A stretch of DNA of 34,609 nucleotides from Irineochytrium annulatum (Eukaryota > Chytridiomycota > Chytridiomycetes > Chytridiales > Chytridiaceae). Both the position numbers and the translations under genes were made by a program. Each line of letters starts with the position of its first letter. Within the stretch, counting starts at the first letter, position 1. Shown piece by piece: positions 11,086-22,866 of the stretch. Where the stretch lies: assembly GCA_027600665.1 (NCBI GenBank), contig JADGJL010000178.1:1-34609 (forward strand), given 5' to 3'. Under the pieces are notes generated by a model that saw only the letters and a program-made list of their open reading frames with translations, had not been told where the DNA came from and did not search any database.

Positions 11086-12533
11086 CTTGTGATCGTTGCG
11101 AGTATAAGGTTGGAATGTCGACGACAGCGGCGTTGCCGAGGGCTGCTCGTTTTATGGGGGATTCGCCGTGGTCGGAGTCTTTGGTCTGTGGTCGGGGCAC
11201 CAGTGTTATCAGCGGCTGGTGTTGGCCTGCAGGCTCTGTGGCCGCTCTCAACCATCAGCCTTGCAGACGGTGCCGCAACTCGTGTGGAAGGTGCTGCAAA
11301 GACGCCTTTTTTGAAAGCGAACACATCCAACAACACAGACTGGTAGACATCTCTGATCACGCGGCCGCACCCATGGCCACCGTGAAGCATCCTTAGCGCC
11401 AAGGGAGCACTGGTGCGGCATCTGGGGAGGAGCAAGTCGTAATAAACATTGGGCGCGGAAGCAGGACGAGCGGATTTTTCGCGGTTGATCGTAGTCGCGC
11501 TCGCGAGTTCGCGGAGGGTCCAGCAGGCGTTGGTGTGGGCGAGATGGGGCTCCAGAGCTGGGGATCAACGCCGAAGCCTGAAACTTCACGGTTATGTCAG
11601 TGTATCTGTGGTACCGCGCATAAACCACGCGATCGGCGACTCCTGAGGAAGTCGTTCTCTTCGTCAACGTCGACCTAGCCTTCGAACAGGTCTTCGGGAG
11701 AAAGGAAGCACTGCTGAAAGAACGCCTCCTTGGTCGTTTTTATGAGGAGCGCCTGTTGGCGATACTTGAGAGCTTGGAGAGCTTATTGAAGAAAGCCCAG
11801 TTGACGATTAACTGATGGAACTCTGGCCATAGGGGCGGTCGAGCTGGAGGCAAGCTGCTTAAATTATACCACGGCCGCTGCACGTCCGATATCCCCTTGC
11901 AAAACCGATGCTCATGGCGGGCCAGGTCTGCTTAAATGTCCTCTCCCGCCGATTGCCTCGATAAATAGATCTGGTACCTGATATACGATCAACGTTGGCT
12001 TTACACGGGAGACGACCCGGCCAGGGCCAGCACTTGAGCTGATCACATGATTTGGGCCGCTGGCCGCATCGTCTTAGAACGCGACCACCGCTATGGACGA
12101 GGATGCTCCCGACGTGGGCTTGAGAGCGGGGGATGTTGGAGCGTGCCGACGTGGGCTCGTAAAGGAGGACGCGTACTGAATTAATCGCTACCGCCATGCT
12201 TTTTCATTTCAGAGTGTATTCACGAGGCGCCGCGTGTAATGCTTGTGCTGCTGCTTGTGTAGGTGATGGATTCACGAAGAGACAAACTCTGTTTTACGAC
12301 ATATGTTTTTTTTTTTATGTTATTTATCTGTAATTACACAAAAAAGCTGTTCATATGCATTCCTCCTTTTTTTGTTCTCGTGATTATTGCCTCTTCGCTT
12401 GTCGATGAGGTAGTGAGTACCCTCCGAGTCGTGGACATCAATCGTCGGTCAAATCTGCGGGAGAAAAGTGAAGTGAATCGGAACTGATCTCCATTTTCAT
12501 CGTCATCGCAACCGGTCCTCGACATCCACAGCC
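11086..12533. other. divergent intergenic region between PHI-1 copy A and TIM23
   Basis: About 1.45 kb between divergent start codons, so it should hold both promoters. No intact gene. At 11627-11815 (plus) an open frame without an ATG reads EEVVLFVNVDLAFEQVFGRK and continues with leucine-rich helical sequence ending KKAQLTIN. It looks coding-derived but is unassigned. The 12300-12370 stretch is T-rich. Confidence 0.5.
11149..11156 (-). promoter_or_regulatory. TATA-like box of PHI-1 copy A
   Basis: On the minus strand the sequence reads CATAAAAC, about 65 nt before the ATG at 11085. Copy B has a TATA box at nearly the same distance. The leaders of both copies share a block reading (T)CCAACCT(T/C)ATACTCGCAACG just before the ATG. 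Confidence 0.5.
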
Positions 12534-13486
12534 ATGGCAGCTGTAGCCGAACCCCCGGTGCGATCCCTCTTCGGCGGCCTCTTCGGCTCCTCCTCGCCCT
12601 CGCCGTCATCCTCCTCATCCCCGCAACCATCCTCCCCCGCCACATCCACCACCTCCACCTCCTCGCCCGACTCCCTCCTCGTCGACTCGGCTCCCACATC
12701 CACCACCGCATCGGCATCAGCACCCCGGCCGAGTCAGGCGTTGCCCGACCCGTTGGCGGGTGACGACGAGATCCAGTACCTCTTCATCGACGAGAACCCC
12801 TTCGCGAAGAAGAAGGAGAGGCCTGTCGGGTCTGTGGGGCCGTTCCCGATGAGGACGGGGTACGATAAGCTGAACTATGGGACCGGCATGGCTTATGTCC
12901 TTGGTAAGCGTTCGTGCTGAAGGAGAACTTGTTGGCTGTTGACTGATGATTGTTGGGTTTTGTAGGTTTGACGGCGGGTGGGAGCTACGGGGTGATGAGG
13001 GGTTTGCAAATAGCACCGGGGAAGAGCTATAAGATTCGGATGAACAGCGTCATGAACACGGCTACCCGGTACGGACCCTGGGCGGCGAATTCTTTGGGCA
13101 TTTTAAGTGAGTTTTCATCATCATGCCATGTGATTCGGTGGCTGTTTTTTGGGCCACTCCACGTTTTGCTTACTTCTTCAAAGCAATGGGGTGGGCGTTG
13201 ATGGACAACCTGTTTTATACCATTCGCGGCAAGACGGAAAGTGTTAACCACGTCGCCGCGGCATTCTTCACGGGTGTCCTTTTTAAGTCGACTGGTTCGT
13301 ATCTCTGCGTTATCTCTTCTCTCACTTCGTCGTTATCTTACCCTTTCATCTTTTACAGCGGGAGTAAGACCTGCTCTCGTCGCGGGCGGTCTGATGGCGG
13401 GCGCGAGCACGGCGGCCTGCTACTTCCTTTCAAACGACAGCGCGAACACAAATTTAAACGCACCGGCGAAACCGGGGAAGCACTAA
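12534..13486 (+). CDS. TIM23: TIM23 mitochondrial inner-membrane translocase channel subunit
   Basis: Core subunit of the presequence translocase that moves matrix preproteins across the inner mitochondrial membrane. Exons 12534-12903, 12966-13106, 13184-13294, 13359-13486 give 249 residues, close to the family length. The ATG lies in ACAGCCATGG. Residues 1 to about 75 are Ser/Pro/Thr-rich and would face the intermembrane space. The conserved part includes KLNYGTGMAYVLGLTAGGSYG, the basic loop YKIRMNSVMNTATRYGPWAAN (compare the family TRRGP block), and GVRPALVAGGLMAGAS, with four hydrophobic segments of the Tim17/22/23 fold. The serine tract is longer than usual. The third-exon acceptor (CAAAG at 13183) is the least certain junction. 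Confidence 0.92.
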
Positions 13487-14089
13487 GTTGTAGTTGGACA
13501 TAAGGGATTTGATATTGGCTGGGTGTTTTGGCTGACGGATACGTACAACACGATGATAGTGGTCGGGCAACCGCGCAAGTGAGCTGGAGGGGAGCAAAGC
13601 GCATTTTATGTCTTCGTATGTTTTCATGCTCACTTACTTTTTGGGTTTAGTTTATGGGTTGAATTGCAAACATCTCAACAGTATTCTATCTATTGTTATA
13701 GAACCAATGGACTGGTCGCCTAGGCATTATGATTGAGGTTGCCAATTTCTGCCACCATGGTCGATGTTACGAATTAGCTGCAGTGCTATCGTACAGCAGT
13801 GCTAGTACGTTGTTGGTACGTCTGTGTTCGCTGCGGTTTCCTTCAGTCTAGGCCGCGTTCGTGGCAGCACCAACAGCGTTACCACCAACCCCTGGTTTCG
13901 CTGACAGCTGTCAGTTCTAATGCGCTGAGGCCGGGTACAGGGGGACCCCCGAGTTCAGGCAATGTTGACAGGCGACCCGACGGGGCGTTATCGGCAAATT
14001 AGTATATGGATAAGCTTTAACCACTTCCGCAAGCATCGGACGGACAAGTCCGGAGCCCGCTCACTTGGTTCACCGACGCCAACGCACCG
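13487..14089. other. intergenic between TIM23 and FKS
   Basis: About 600 nt holding the TIM23 3' region and the FKS promoter. No ORF with recognisable content. No TATA box stands out. Confidence 0.5.
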
Positions 14090-17000
14090 ATGATCGACGA
14101 CGGCGGCGACGTCTCCCCGACCGCAGTCCCTGATGCCGTTGTAGAGGTGGCCGTAGCCCTCAACTCGCAGACGGAGGAGGAACCGGAGTCGACCGTCTCG
14201 GACATGTTCCACACCCCAGCGGAGGACCCGCCCCGCCCCCCTGTGAGGACGACGTCTGCACCCGGCGGTCTAGTCGATGTCTTGCCGGCGGCCACGGCAA
14301 ATCCGATCGAACCCCAGCACCCACCGGCAGAAGCCCCAACCAACGTTGAGCCCGGTCGGCTTATTGTAACCGCACCGGACGATGCATCTGCATTACTCCC
14401 CGCCCGTTCTGTCGTTGCGGCCGACTCATCATCGACACCGCCGGCAACGCAGCTAGAGAACGTTCCTCTTCGGCGTTCCATCAGGACGAGTACCGCCCCC
14501 GATGGCTCCCCCGTCCTGCATGAATCCGTTACAACGAGCCCAATTAATGCCGTCGACGCCGCGGCCTCTCCACTCGTGAACCGCCTCGAGCTGGCCCCGA
14601 AAATTCCGGCCCAATCGCGCGTGAGGACCCCGCCCCGAGCTCGAACACGTACCTTGAGCGACGCCATAGTCCAGACCGACGTGCAGGCCCCACGCCCGTC
14701 CTTCACCTCCAGCTTTCAACAACAACAGCGGCAACGTGACTCCGAGGATCAGTTCGTGCCCCGCGTCACCGCCAACATTCCCTCGCCATTCCCACGCTCA
14801 ACCTTGTCGCCCGAGCTTCGACCGCACCTGCCCGCATCGGCCTCGAACGCGTCGCTGGCCACGCTTGCGAGCCCGAGCGGGAGCAACGGCGGCGTCCGCT
14901 TCGCGTCGTCCAACATACACCAGCCCGGTTGGACAACGCCAGGGTCGGCCGACTCGAGGTTTTTCTACGCACAGCAGCACCCTCAAAATCGCTTGCACCA
15001 ATCCTGGACCCACGAAGGCGCCAGCATTGCAGGCAACTCGGACGACGGGAGCTACGTCGTGCCGAACCCATCCACGCCAGTTATAGCGGGCGCACCGGGC
15101 TCGCCCGTGATGGACCCGAGCCTCGCGCCTTTCCTGAGGGTGATCATGAGCAAGCAGCAGACGATGGCGTCGGCGTCGGGGAGCTACGTGGCGAGCTCGG
15201 ATAACGCGGACTCGTTCGTGTATCAAGAGGATGGGACGGTGGATGGAGGTGGGGTCCTGGGGATGACAAGTAATGCGGAGGAGGGAGGGGAGGAGGAGGA
15301 GGGGGAAGTTGAGATGCCGGATATTGAGGATATTATGGCGGATCTTTCGCTTAAATTTGGGTATGTTATGTTTTTCCATTGCCCTCGAGACATGTTCATA
15401 ATGACCGATTTTCAAACAAGGTTCCAAGACGGCATTCTCCAGAACGTGACCGAGTACCTTAAATCCCAGATCGCCTCCCGCGCCGCCCGGCTCCGCGTGA
15501 CGCCCGTAAAGGCCATTATCTCCTTGCACAACGACTATATCTCGGGCCGATTCGCCAACTACCGACTCTGGGCTTTGTCGGACGCCGTTAGAGACCCGGA
15601 GGAGGAGTTCGACCTCGGCGGCGCCGAGAAGGACGACGTGTTGGGCGAGCGCGAGCGGAGGAGAAACACGGACCGCGAGGGGTTCAACTTGAATCTCGCT
15701 ATTGGAGGTGCCGGGGAACGCGCTAAGAGGATTCATCGGCAGGCCGAAAGGGAATGGAGGCGGAGGTATAGGCGCATGAACGTTTGGGTATGTTTCCCTT
15801 CTTTCTCCTTTGCCCTCCGACACCCCGCAAGGTAACTCGCAAAACAGGACAAGACGCATCAGCTCGCGCTTTACCTCTGCCTTATGGACGAGGCCGCTAA
15901 CGTCCGCCTCATGCCCGAGCTCCTCTGCTTTCTCTTCAAGCTCGCGGACGAGTACTGTGAGGCCGATCACCCCGAAGGCGTGCGCCTCTGCCCGAAAGGC
16001 GCATACTTGAACGACGTCGTACGCCGGATCTATGACTTCCATCGACTGCAGGTATATGAAGCCGACGGGACGAGGAGGGAGACCGACCATGCGGGGATTG
16101 TTGGTTATGATGATATCAATGAGACCTTTTGGGAGCGGGGGAGGATGAGGAGGATCGTGTTGGGGGATGGGACGAAGTTGTTGGATGTGCCGGAGGGGAA
16201 GAGGTGGGAGAGGCTGAGGGAGGTAGATTGGGCGAAGAGCTTTAGGAAGACGTTTTATGAGAGGAGGACGTTTGCAAGCCATTTGTTGGTAAACTTCTCC
16301 AGAATTTGGGCACTGGTAAGCTTGACACGCACTTTGCGTAGCGACGAGTACTAAAGCATATGCAGCTGTTTGGAACCTACGTGATGTTCCTCATGTCCAT
16401 AATGGCGCCGTCTATCTGGAAGTACCGTCACGGCAACCCGCCTCTCTCGGCCACCCTCGTGCCCCTAAACGCCGACCCGATCCCGGACACGGTCCGCTAC
16501 ACGCTCATCTCGTCCGGCGGCGCCGTCGCCGTTCTCGTCTCGATCCTCGCGACCGTCTCCGAGTGGTGGCACGTTCCGCACACGACCGTCAACTTCCGTA
16601 TCCTCTCCCGCCGCCTGGGCCTTCACGCCCTGACGCTTATCTTCTGCGTCCTACCGGCCCTTCACTTGATCTTCTTCGATCACGCGTCATTCGAGGCGAT
16701 GGCCCTGACGGCCGTCGGATTCGTCATCAACGTTTCGGCCCTGATCGCGCACTCGCTCGTGCCGCCCGCCGTCATGGACAGGCGCAAGCTGGCTAACCAA
16801 GTATTTGTCGGGAGCTTCACCGGGATGGATAGGAGAAGGAGGGGCGTGTCGTGGGGGCTGTGGGGGTTGTTGCTGGTGTGCAAGTTTGTGGAGAGTTGGC
16901 TCATTATCTTTGTGCCTGTGCAAAAAGCGGTGGAGGCCGTGTATGGGCTTGATCTGGGGACGTGCGCGACTGGGTTCATCTGGTGCGCCGGGCTTAAGTG

Positions 17001-20000
17001 GCTAACGATCGCGGTCATGATCATCTTGTTCGGGTTCTTCTACTTTCTCGATACTTACGTGTGGTGGCTCGGTAGGGTTTTTCCTCTCAATTTTCGTCTT
17101 CGTTACTCTTTACATCCGCTAACGTAGCGTTTTCTAGTGTGGACGTCGATCCTTCAGTTCTCGCTGTCGTCTTTCCGGGTCTTCAAGCTCCTTAAGTGGG
17201 ACAAAGTCCTCCCTTCCTTGCCCGAGAAACTCCACCCGCGTCTTTTCGCAAGCCGCTCGATGAACGCGAATCAAAACCCGCGTTCGCTATATGCCCGCAC
17301 ATGGAATGCCATCATCGACGACCTCCGCTCGACTCATCATCTCGGCGCGGATCAAGCCGAGAAGCTCCGCTTTGGTGAGGTTGTCGCGCCAGTCTTCGTC
17401 CCTCCGCCAGGGACGTCGTCGTCCCGCGGATCGATCTCGAACGGGCACGGTTCGAACGCGCCGAGGGCCAGCACGCCGTCCGACGTCCCAACAAAAGTCG
17501 ACTCGATCACGCCCCTGAGCCCGTACGCGGAAGCGCAACCCCCCACCTGGTCAAACGAGGCTTCGTCGTCTGGGGGTGCCGCCGCGTTCAGGGGCAGCTT
17601 GTTGCAGCTCTGGCAGCAACAGCAGCTGGGTGGTGGCGCCAACGTTTTCGGGGGCGGGCCGACGTTCTTCACGGACCCTCCGCACCTGGTTGCTCTTAGG
17701 AACGGTGCAACGAAAGTTAAGGTATTTGAGGGGACGCAGAACGAGGCGGAGCGGAGGCTTAAGTTTCTGGCGCATACCTTGGACATGGAGTTCCCTGAGC
17801 TGGGAAGCGTTAGAAGCATGCCGGCTTTCAGCGTTTTGATTCCGCATGTGAGATTTCACTATTGAAATGTGCGTCATGATTGCCTAACTTTGGCCACAGT
17901 ACAAGGAGAAGATCATATTGAGCTGGGAGGAAATTACGGCGCGCGATCCTAACTCGGCTCACTCGCTCCTCAGGTACCTGCAGCTTCTTCACCCAGAAGA
18001 ATGGACAAACTTTGTCGAAGCTTGCAAGGAGGAGCTGCAGGACGATGAAGATCCGCAAGCCCGGTCTTTCACTAGTGGTATGACTGGCCCCTGTTGTTTC
18101 GTTTAAGTGTGCTGACTCGTAGTTCCTTTAGCAATTTCAAACCTTGATCAACCCGACCCTTCGAACCCGCAGAGCTTCCCGCCTTCGCTCGTCCTCAAAA
18201 CGCGGTTGTGGTGCTCGGCGCGATCGCAAACGCTGTGGCGCACGATCGCGGGGTTTCAAAAGTACCGCGACGCGCTCGGGCTCATGTACGCCCTCGAGGC
18301 CGAGGACGAGCTCGCCCGGCTATCGCCTCTAGAGAGGGAGAGGGAGGTTGCGCGCGTCGTAGACGAGAAGTTCAGGGTCGTCGTCAGCTGTCAAATGTAC
18401 ACCGAGTTTGATGAGGGCGAGGTTGAGGACATCGTGGAGTGTCTGGAGACGTGGCTGGGTTTAAACGTTGTTTACCCTGGTGAGGGAGCGGTCTTATTTT
18501 AATTTCCCTCCTGTCGAATGTGCCTGATGATTCGTTTGCAGCGAGGATCAAGACCATGACGGGCGAACGCGTGTTCTCGCATATCGTAGACGGATACTGC
18601 GGTAGGGATGCTAGCGGGAAGTTCATCCCCAGGATTACCGTCGAATTGCCTGGCTGGCCGATTCTTGGAGACGGCAAGGGTTGCAATCAGGTAGGCAGTG
18701 TCTCTGCTTCGACTCCAAGGTTCTTTGTTTACCAAATTCGTTATCAGAACCACGGCATTTTCTTCACGCGCGGTGAATTTATTCAAACCATTGACGCAAA
18801 CCAGGATCACTACTTTGAGGGTATGTGGCTTGCTATCCCTGTTAGCATGTTTCTTACGCTCTGTTGCAGAATGTCTTAAGGTCCGATCAATTCTCAACGA
18901 GTTTAACCGCGACCCCCGCTCGCCTCCGGTTGCGCTTGTCGGCCTTCGCGAGAACATCTTCACCCACGGCGTAGGAGCTGTCGCCGATATGTCGGCTACC
19001 ACGGAGACGACGCTTGTGTCGCTGAACCAGCCGATCTTGAATAAGCTCGGCGCCCGCATGCATTACGGCCACCCCGACTTCTGGAACATGCCCTACATCA
19101 TCACCCGCGGCGGCGTCTCGAAAGCTCAAAGGGGGCTCCACCTCAACGAGGACATTTTTGCCGGCATGATGGTATTCATGAGGGGAGGTGTTAACAAGCA
19201 CGCGGAGTACATGCAAGTGGGAAAGGGAAAGGATCTTGGTATGTTATTGGAGTTTCTTCCCTTATGCCGAATAATCATTAATCTTATGTGAATTCAGGTG
19301 TCAACTCCGTCATGGGCTACTTCTCGAAGCTTGCTATGGGCATGTCCGAACAGATCATGTCTCGCGAGCAACACCGTATTGGCTCCGCGCTTCCTTTCGA
19401 CAGGCTCATGACCTTCTTCTTTGCGAACCCGGGATACGTTCTATCGAACGTGATGGCCATGGCGTCACTCCAGACATTCGTCCTACTCCTAGTATGCCTC
19501 GCCGCACTGGCCAGCAACTTGATCGCGTGCCCGGACTGGCAAATCCTAGGGTTAGTTATCCTACAGTCCGACAGCACATCATAGCTGAATTTCTCGTCTT
19601 TTTCATTCATACCTCAGTGATGGCATTACGTTCAACCAGACGCAGGTTCAGCAGTACCCGGCGCCTGCGCACTGCGTGGTGATGAGTCCTGTGTACGACT
19701 GGGAGAGGATTATTGTCCTGACTTTGTAAGTTAACATATTGCACTCATATCTTTGAAATCGCTTAAACTGATTTAAATAGCATACCCGTGTTTTTCATCA
19801 TCTTGATTCCTGTCCTGACCCACACGGCGTTCGAGTCTGGCGCGAACTCGATCCTCCGATACCTTCGTCAGCTCGGGTCCTTGTCACTCGTCTTCTCGAT
19901 TCTCTCGACCCAGACCTGGGCCCGCTCGTTCCTCCACACTACCGTACTGGGTCAGGCGAAGCACGTTCAGACGGGTCGTTCGATCGAAGTCGTACGCAAG

Positions 20001-21191
20001 CCCTTTTACTTCCTATTTACAAACTACCATGACCTGTCGCTATCCGCCGGAATCCTGCTCATCGGTGGCCTGTTGTACGCATCAACCGCGGCTAAGGGCG
20101 AGACGTATGGGCTTATATTCTTCTGGGCGAGCGTCCCGCCACTGATTGTCGCGCCGTTCTTTTACAACCCGCACCAGTTCAGATTCTCTGACTTCATGCT
20201 CGATTACGCGCGGACGCTCAAGTGGTTCGGTGGTGGCGTACGCAGGGGCGACGAGAACAAGGACGGGAGTTGGATCGACTGGCGGAGGGCCGTCAGGGCG
20301 CAGATGACGGGGCATCGGAGGTCGAAGGTAGAGGAGGGTAGCATCAAGAAGGGAAAGAAGGGTGAGCACATGAGACGCGCGACGCGTTCAACCATATGGG
20401 TCAGGGAGCTGGTGTTCCCGACGGTCGTCGCTTGCGCGGCAATCATCATCTACACCGTCGGCAGCGGTACAAACCACCCGAAAGTCAGGGCTATTGAGGT
20501 CGTCGCAGCGGCCCTGGGTCCACTCGTCATAAACTTCGTTTTTCTCCTCGCGCTGCAAGTCGTCACGGTCCTAGTCGGGCCCTGCCTCGGCGGCCTCTCT
20601 ACAGACGGCGTCGCGCCCATCACGGTCACGGTCGCACGATGCTTCTCTCTTCTCGTCTTCCTCGTCGCCTTTCTCTGCGGCGCATGGGTTATGTCGTTAT
20701 GGACGCTGTCCGTCGCGCTCCTCTGGTTGATGGCGACGTGGCTTACGACGCGGGCGGCATCGAGGTGGATCCTGGTAACGCTCCCGAGGGAGATGGACAC
20801 GGACGAGGCGAACCTGGCGTGGTGGGATGGAAGGTGGCATAGAATGAGGTGGCGAGGCTTGTATGTGCCCTTCAGGGAGCTGTTGTGCAAAACTGTCGAG
20901 ATGGTCGCGTGGCCGATGGACCTGTTCGTTGCGCACGTCATCCTGTTCCTCCTGTTCCCTGCAACGCTGATCAAGTACGTGGACGACGCGCATAGCATGT
21001 TGATCATGTGGGTCATCACAAAGTTCGAGGAGCCAGCGCTCTCGCGGGAGGAGCTGGCGAGGAGGAGGAGGAGAATTGGGTGGGCTTCGGTGGTATTCCT
21101 GTTCTGGCTGATGGCGTTCCTGGCGTTCATCATCGTGCCGGTAGTCGTCAAGCTGCCCAATCTGGAGTCGAAGATGAAGATCGCTGTGTAA
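14090..21191 (+). CDS. FKS1: 1,3-beta-glucan synthase catalytic subunit (FKS family), divergent
   Basis: Plasma-membrane enzyme polymerising UDP-glucose into wall 1,3-beta-glucan. Exons: 14090-15360, 15421-15787, 15848-16315, 16366-17071, 17138-17847, 17900-18077, 18132-18479, 18542-18690, 18748-18820, 18870-19238, 19298-19550, 19618-19725, 19781-21191; 2136 residues, longer than the usual ~1900. Residues 1 to ~410 are Pro/Ser/Thr-rich and disordered. The FKS1 N-terminal domain follows (LSLKFGFQDGI; ISLHNDYISGRFANYRLW), then a membrane cluster, then the glucan-synthase domain with FSVLIPHYKEKI, RSQTLWRT, FIQTIDANQDHYFEECLK, HYGHPDFWN (from 1488), TRGGVSKAQ and HLNEDIFAGM, then a C-terminal membrane cluster. 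The FLDTY and FNPHQF-like (YNPHQF) anchors are present. The hot-spot 1 and 2 segments differ from consensus (882-890 and 1658-1665). Introns are 49-66 nt, some with TACTAA or CTAAC branch points. Confidence 0.95.
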
Positions 21192-22866
21192 GCACTATAT
21201 TTTAGCTTTTTAAAACATTCGTAATTTTATGTCCGCTCTTTTACATACTCTGTTTTTCACCTGTTGTTATGTACACGAGCCGATATCATAGGCTCGACAT
21301 GTTGTACCTGCTGATTATTTTATCTCTTAATGTTGTTATGTAGTTCATAACTAGAGGTCTGGGTACTCCGACAACTCTCTCGTTGCTTTTACTCTCACTT
21401 TCATCATGTGTTTGTGTGTACGTGTGACTTGCAATCTTACACTCTCATTGCTACGACAATTACCCACTTGCTGGCCTATTGCCAACTTTTCCAATTGCAT
21501 GATTTTTGTTCGCCTTCCTTATTATTTCACGTATAAAGTTTACGTGCCCGCTTGCTTTACTCTTTTGCTTTGTTGATATTGTATTTGTCATCGTAGAAGT
21601 TGTTCCCTTTCCACTGCATTTTTGTGCCTGGAGCTCCAACTTGCTACCTAACCGCTCTTTCCTGCTTAATTCTCCATCCCCGTGGCATTCTTGTTGTTTG
21701 TATTATTATGAGTGCTTGGTCTGACGCATTCTCTTGAATAAAGCTGCTGCCGACGAAATTTAAATGGTCGAAGCTACGGCGTAAAGTTGGTACTTGGGCA
21801 GGGCTGACAAGGCCTAGCGATGCGGTCAGGTTGAGGGGCGGCAGCAACGTCATCCTGATCCTGGAGTCGACCCATCCCATGATGGTGCCAGCCGGGATGC
21901 GGCGTCCCGGCCTTTATCCAGCAGTACCGATACGAGTCGTCGTCGCTTGTAGACGCGCACCTGGCCTGGCGCTACAGGCGGCACGGATGTCTCGTCTGTG
22001 AGCCTTCGGTCCTACACAACCGCGAAATTTAGGCCAGGGCGGGCGGTCCACGCCGCCTGAAGGGAAGACCACCCAGCAGCCATTTGGCGGGTGCAGGGTG
22101 GTCACGATTGCTGCTGCAAACCGCTCGGTTTGGTAGGGTAAGTGGGCGCGCCTATTGCTACCTGAAGCGGGACACAGTCCGCCGAGGTCCTATATTGAAG
22201 GGCTTCTGGCTTCTGGCGGAGGAGTCGTAGCTGGTCGTGTATAGCGCCATATCGCGTCGCCCTCACTCCCTTTCGATCGTAAAGCAACCCACCACGCGTG
22301 TCAGCGCGCCGCCTGCCGCCATCTGCGAGTCGACGGTCGCTTGGGGTGAACTTGATGATGGACATCGCGAAGGTGATGAAGGCGAGGACAAGCACGATGC
22401 GGTCGCGAACAATATCGCTATACGCGAGATAGTCCGTCCGTCCTCGGCCGCCATGGTCCGTAGGAGATCGGGGCCGCGAAAGACGGCATCCAGCAGCAAA
22501 AGGCACGCCTCCATACTCCAAGCTCCGTTCAAGGTCACTGCGTAATGAAGCTCATATGAGTATGAGGTCTTCTCAATCCAAAATCAAATCAGCAGCAGAA
22601 GGTTGACTTGCACTTTTTGCTGCACGGGTATTTGGGCATCCATCTCTTTATTTGTTGATTGTCGACCCGCGACATGACATGAACGCGGTCTTCTCTGTCG
22701 AGTTTACAATGAGGTCAAGTGGTGGTGGTAAAAAGTGCGGGGGAGTTCGCAGAATTTGGAGCAGAAAGGGAGGGCAACAACGATTCTAAACAGTCACTGG
22801 ATCCAATTGGAAGAAACACCCGGCGGGACTTAGAAGCGAGAACAAAGGCAAAGGTAAAGGAGCAAT
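21192..22866. other. convergent intergenic region between FKS and PHI-1 copy B
   Basis: About 1.7 kb. 21192-21740 is T/pyrimidine-rich and probably FKS 3' untranslated sequence, with an AATAAA at 21737-21742. 22260-22545 holds a frame-broken membrane-like fragment (listed separately). 22635-22866 resembles the downstream flank of PHI-1 copy A. No intact gene recognised. Confidence 0.5.
22260..22545 (-). pseudogene. frame-broken membrane-protein-like fragment
   Basis: On the minus strand one frame reads GAWSMEACLLLLDAVFRGPD and LLRTMAAEDGRT. An overlapping second frame continues DYLAYSDIVRDRIVLVLAFI and TFAMSIIKF, a plausible transmembrane helix with flanking charges. The two halves join sensibly only through a frameshift near 22430-22440. 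There is no start context or continuation. The family is not recognised. It looks like a decayed gene piece. Confidence 0.25.

Noticed and set aside
14798..16282. 494-codon minus-strand ORF
   Set aside because: Antisense to FKS exons 1-3, with Arg/His/Pro-rich composition typical of a shadow frame.
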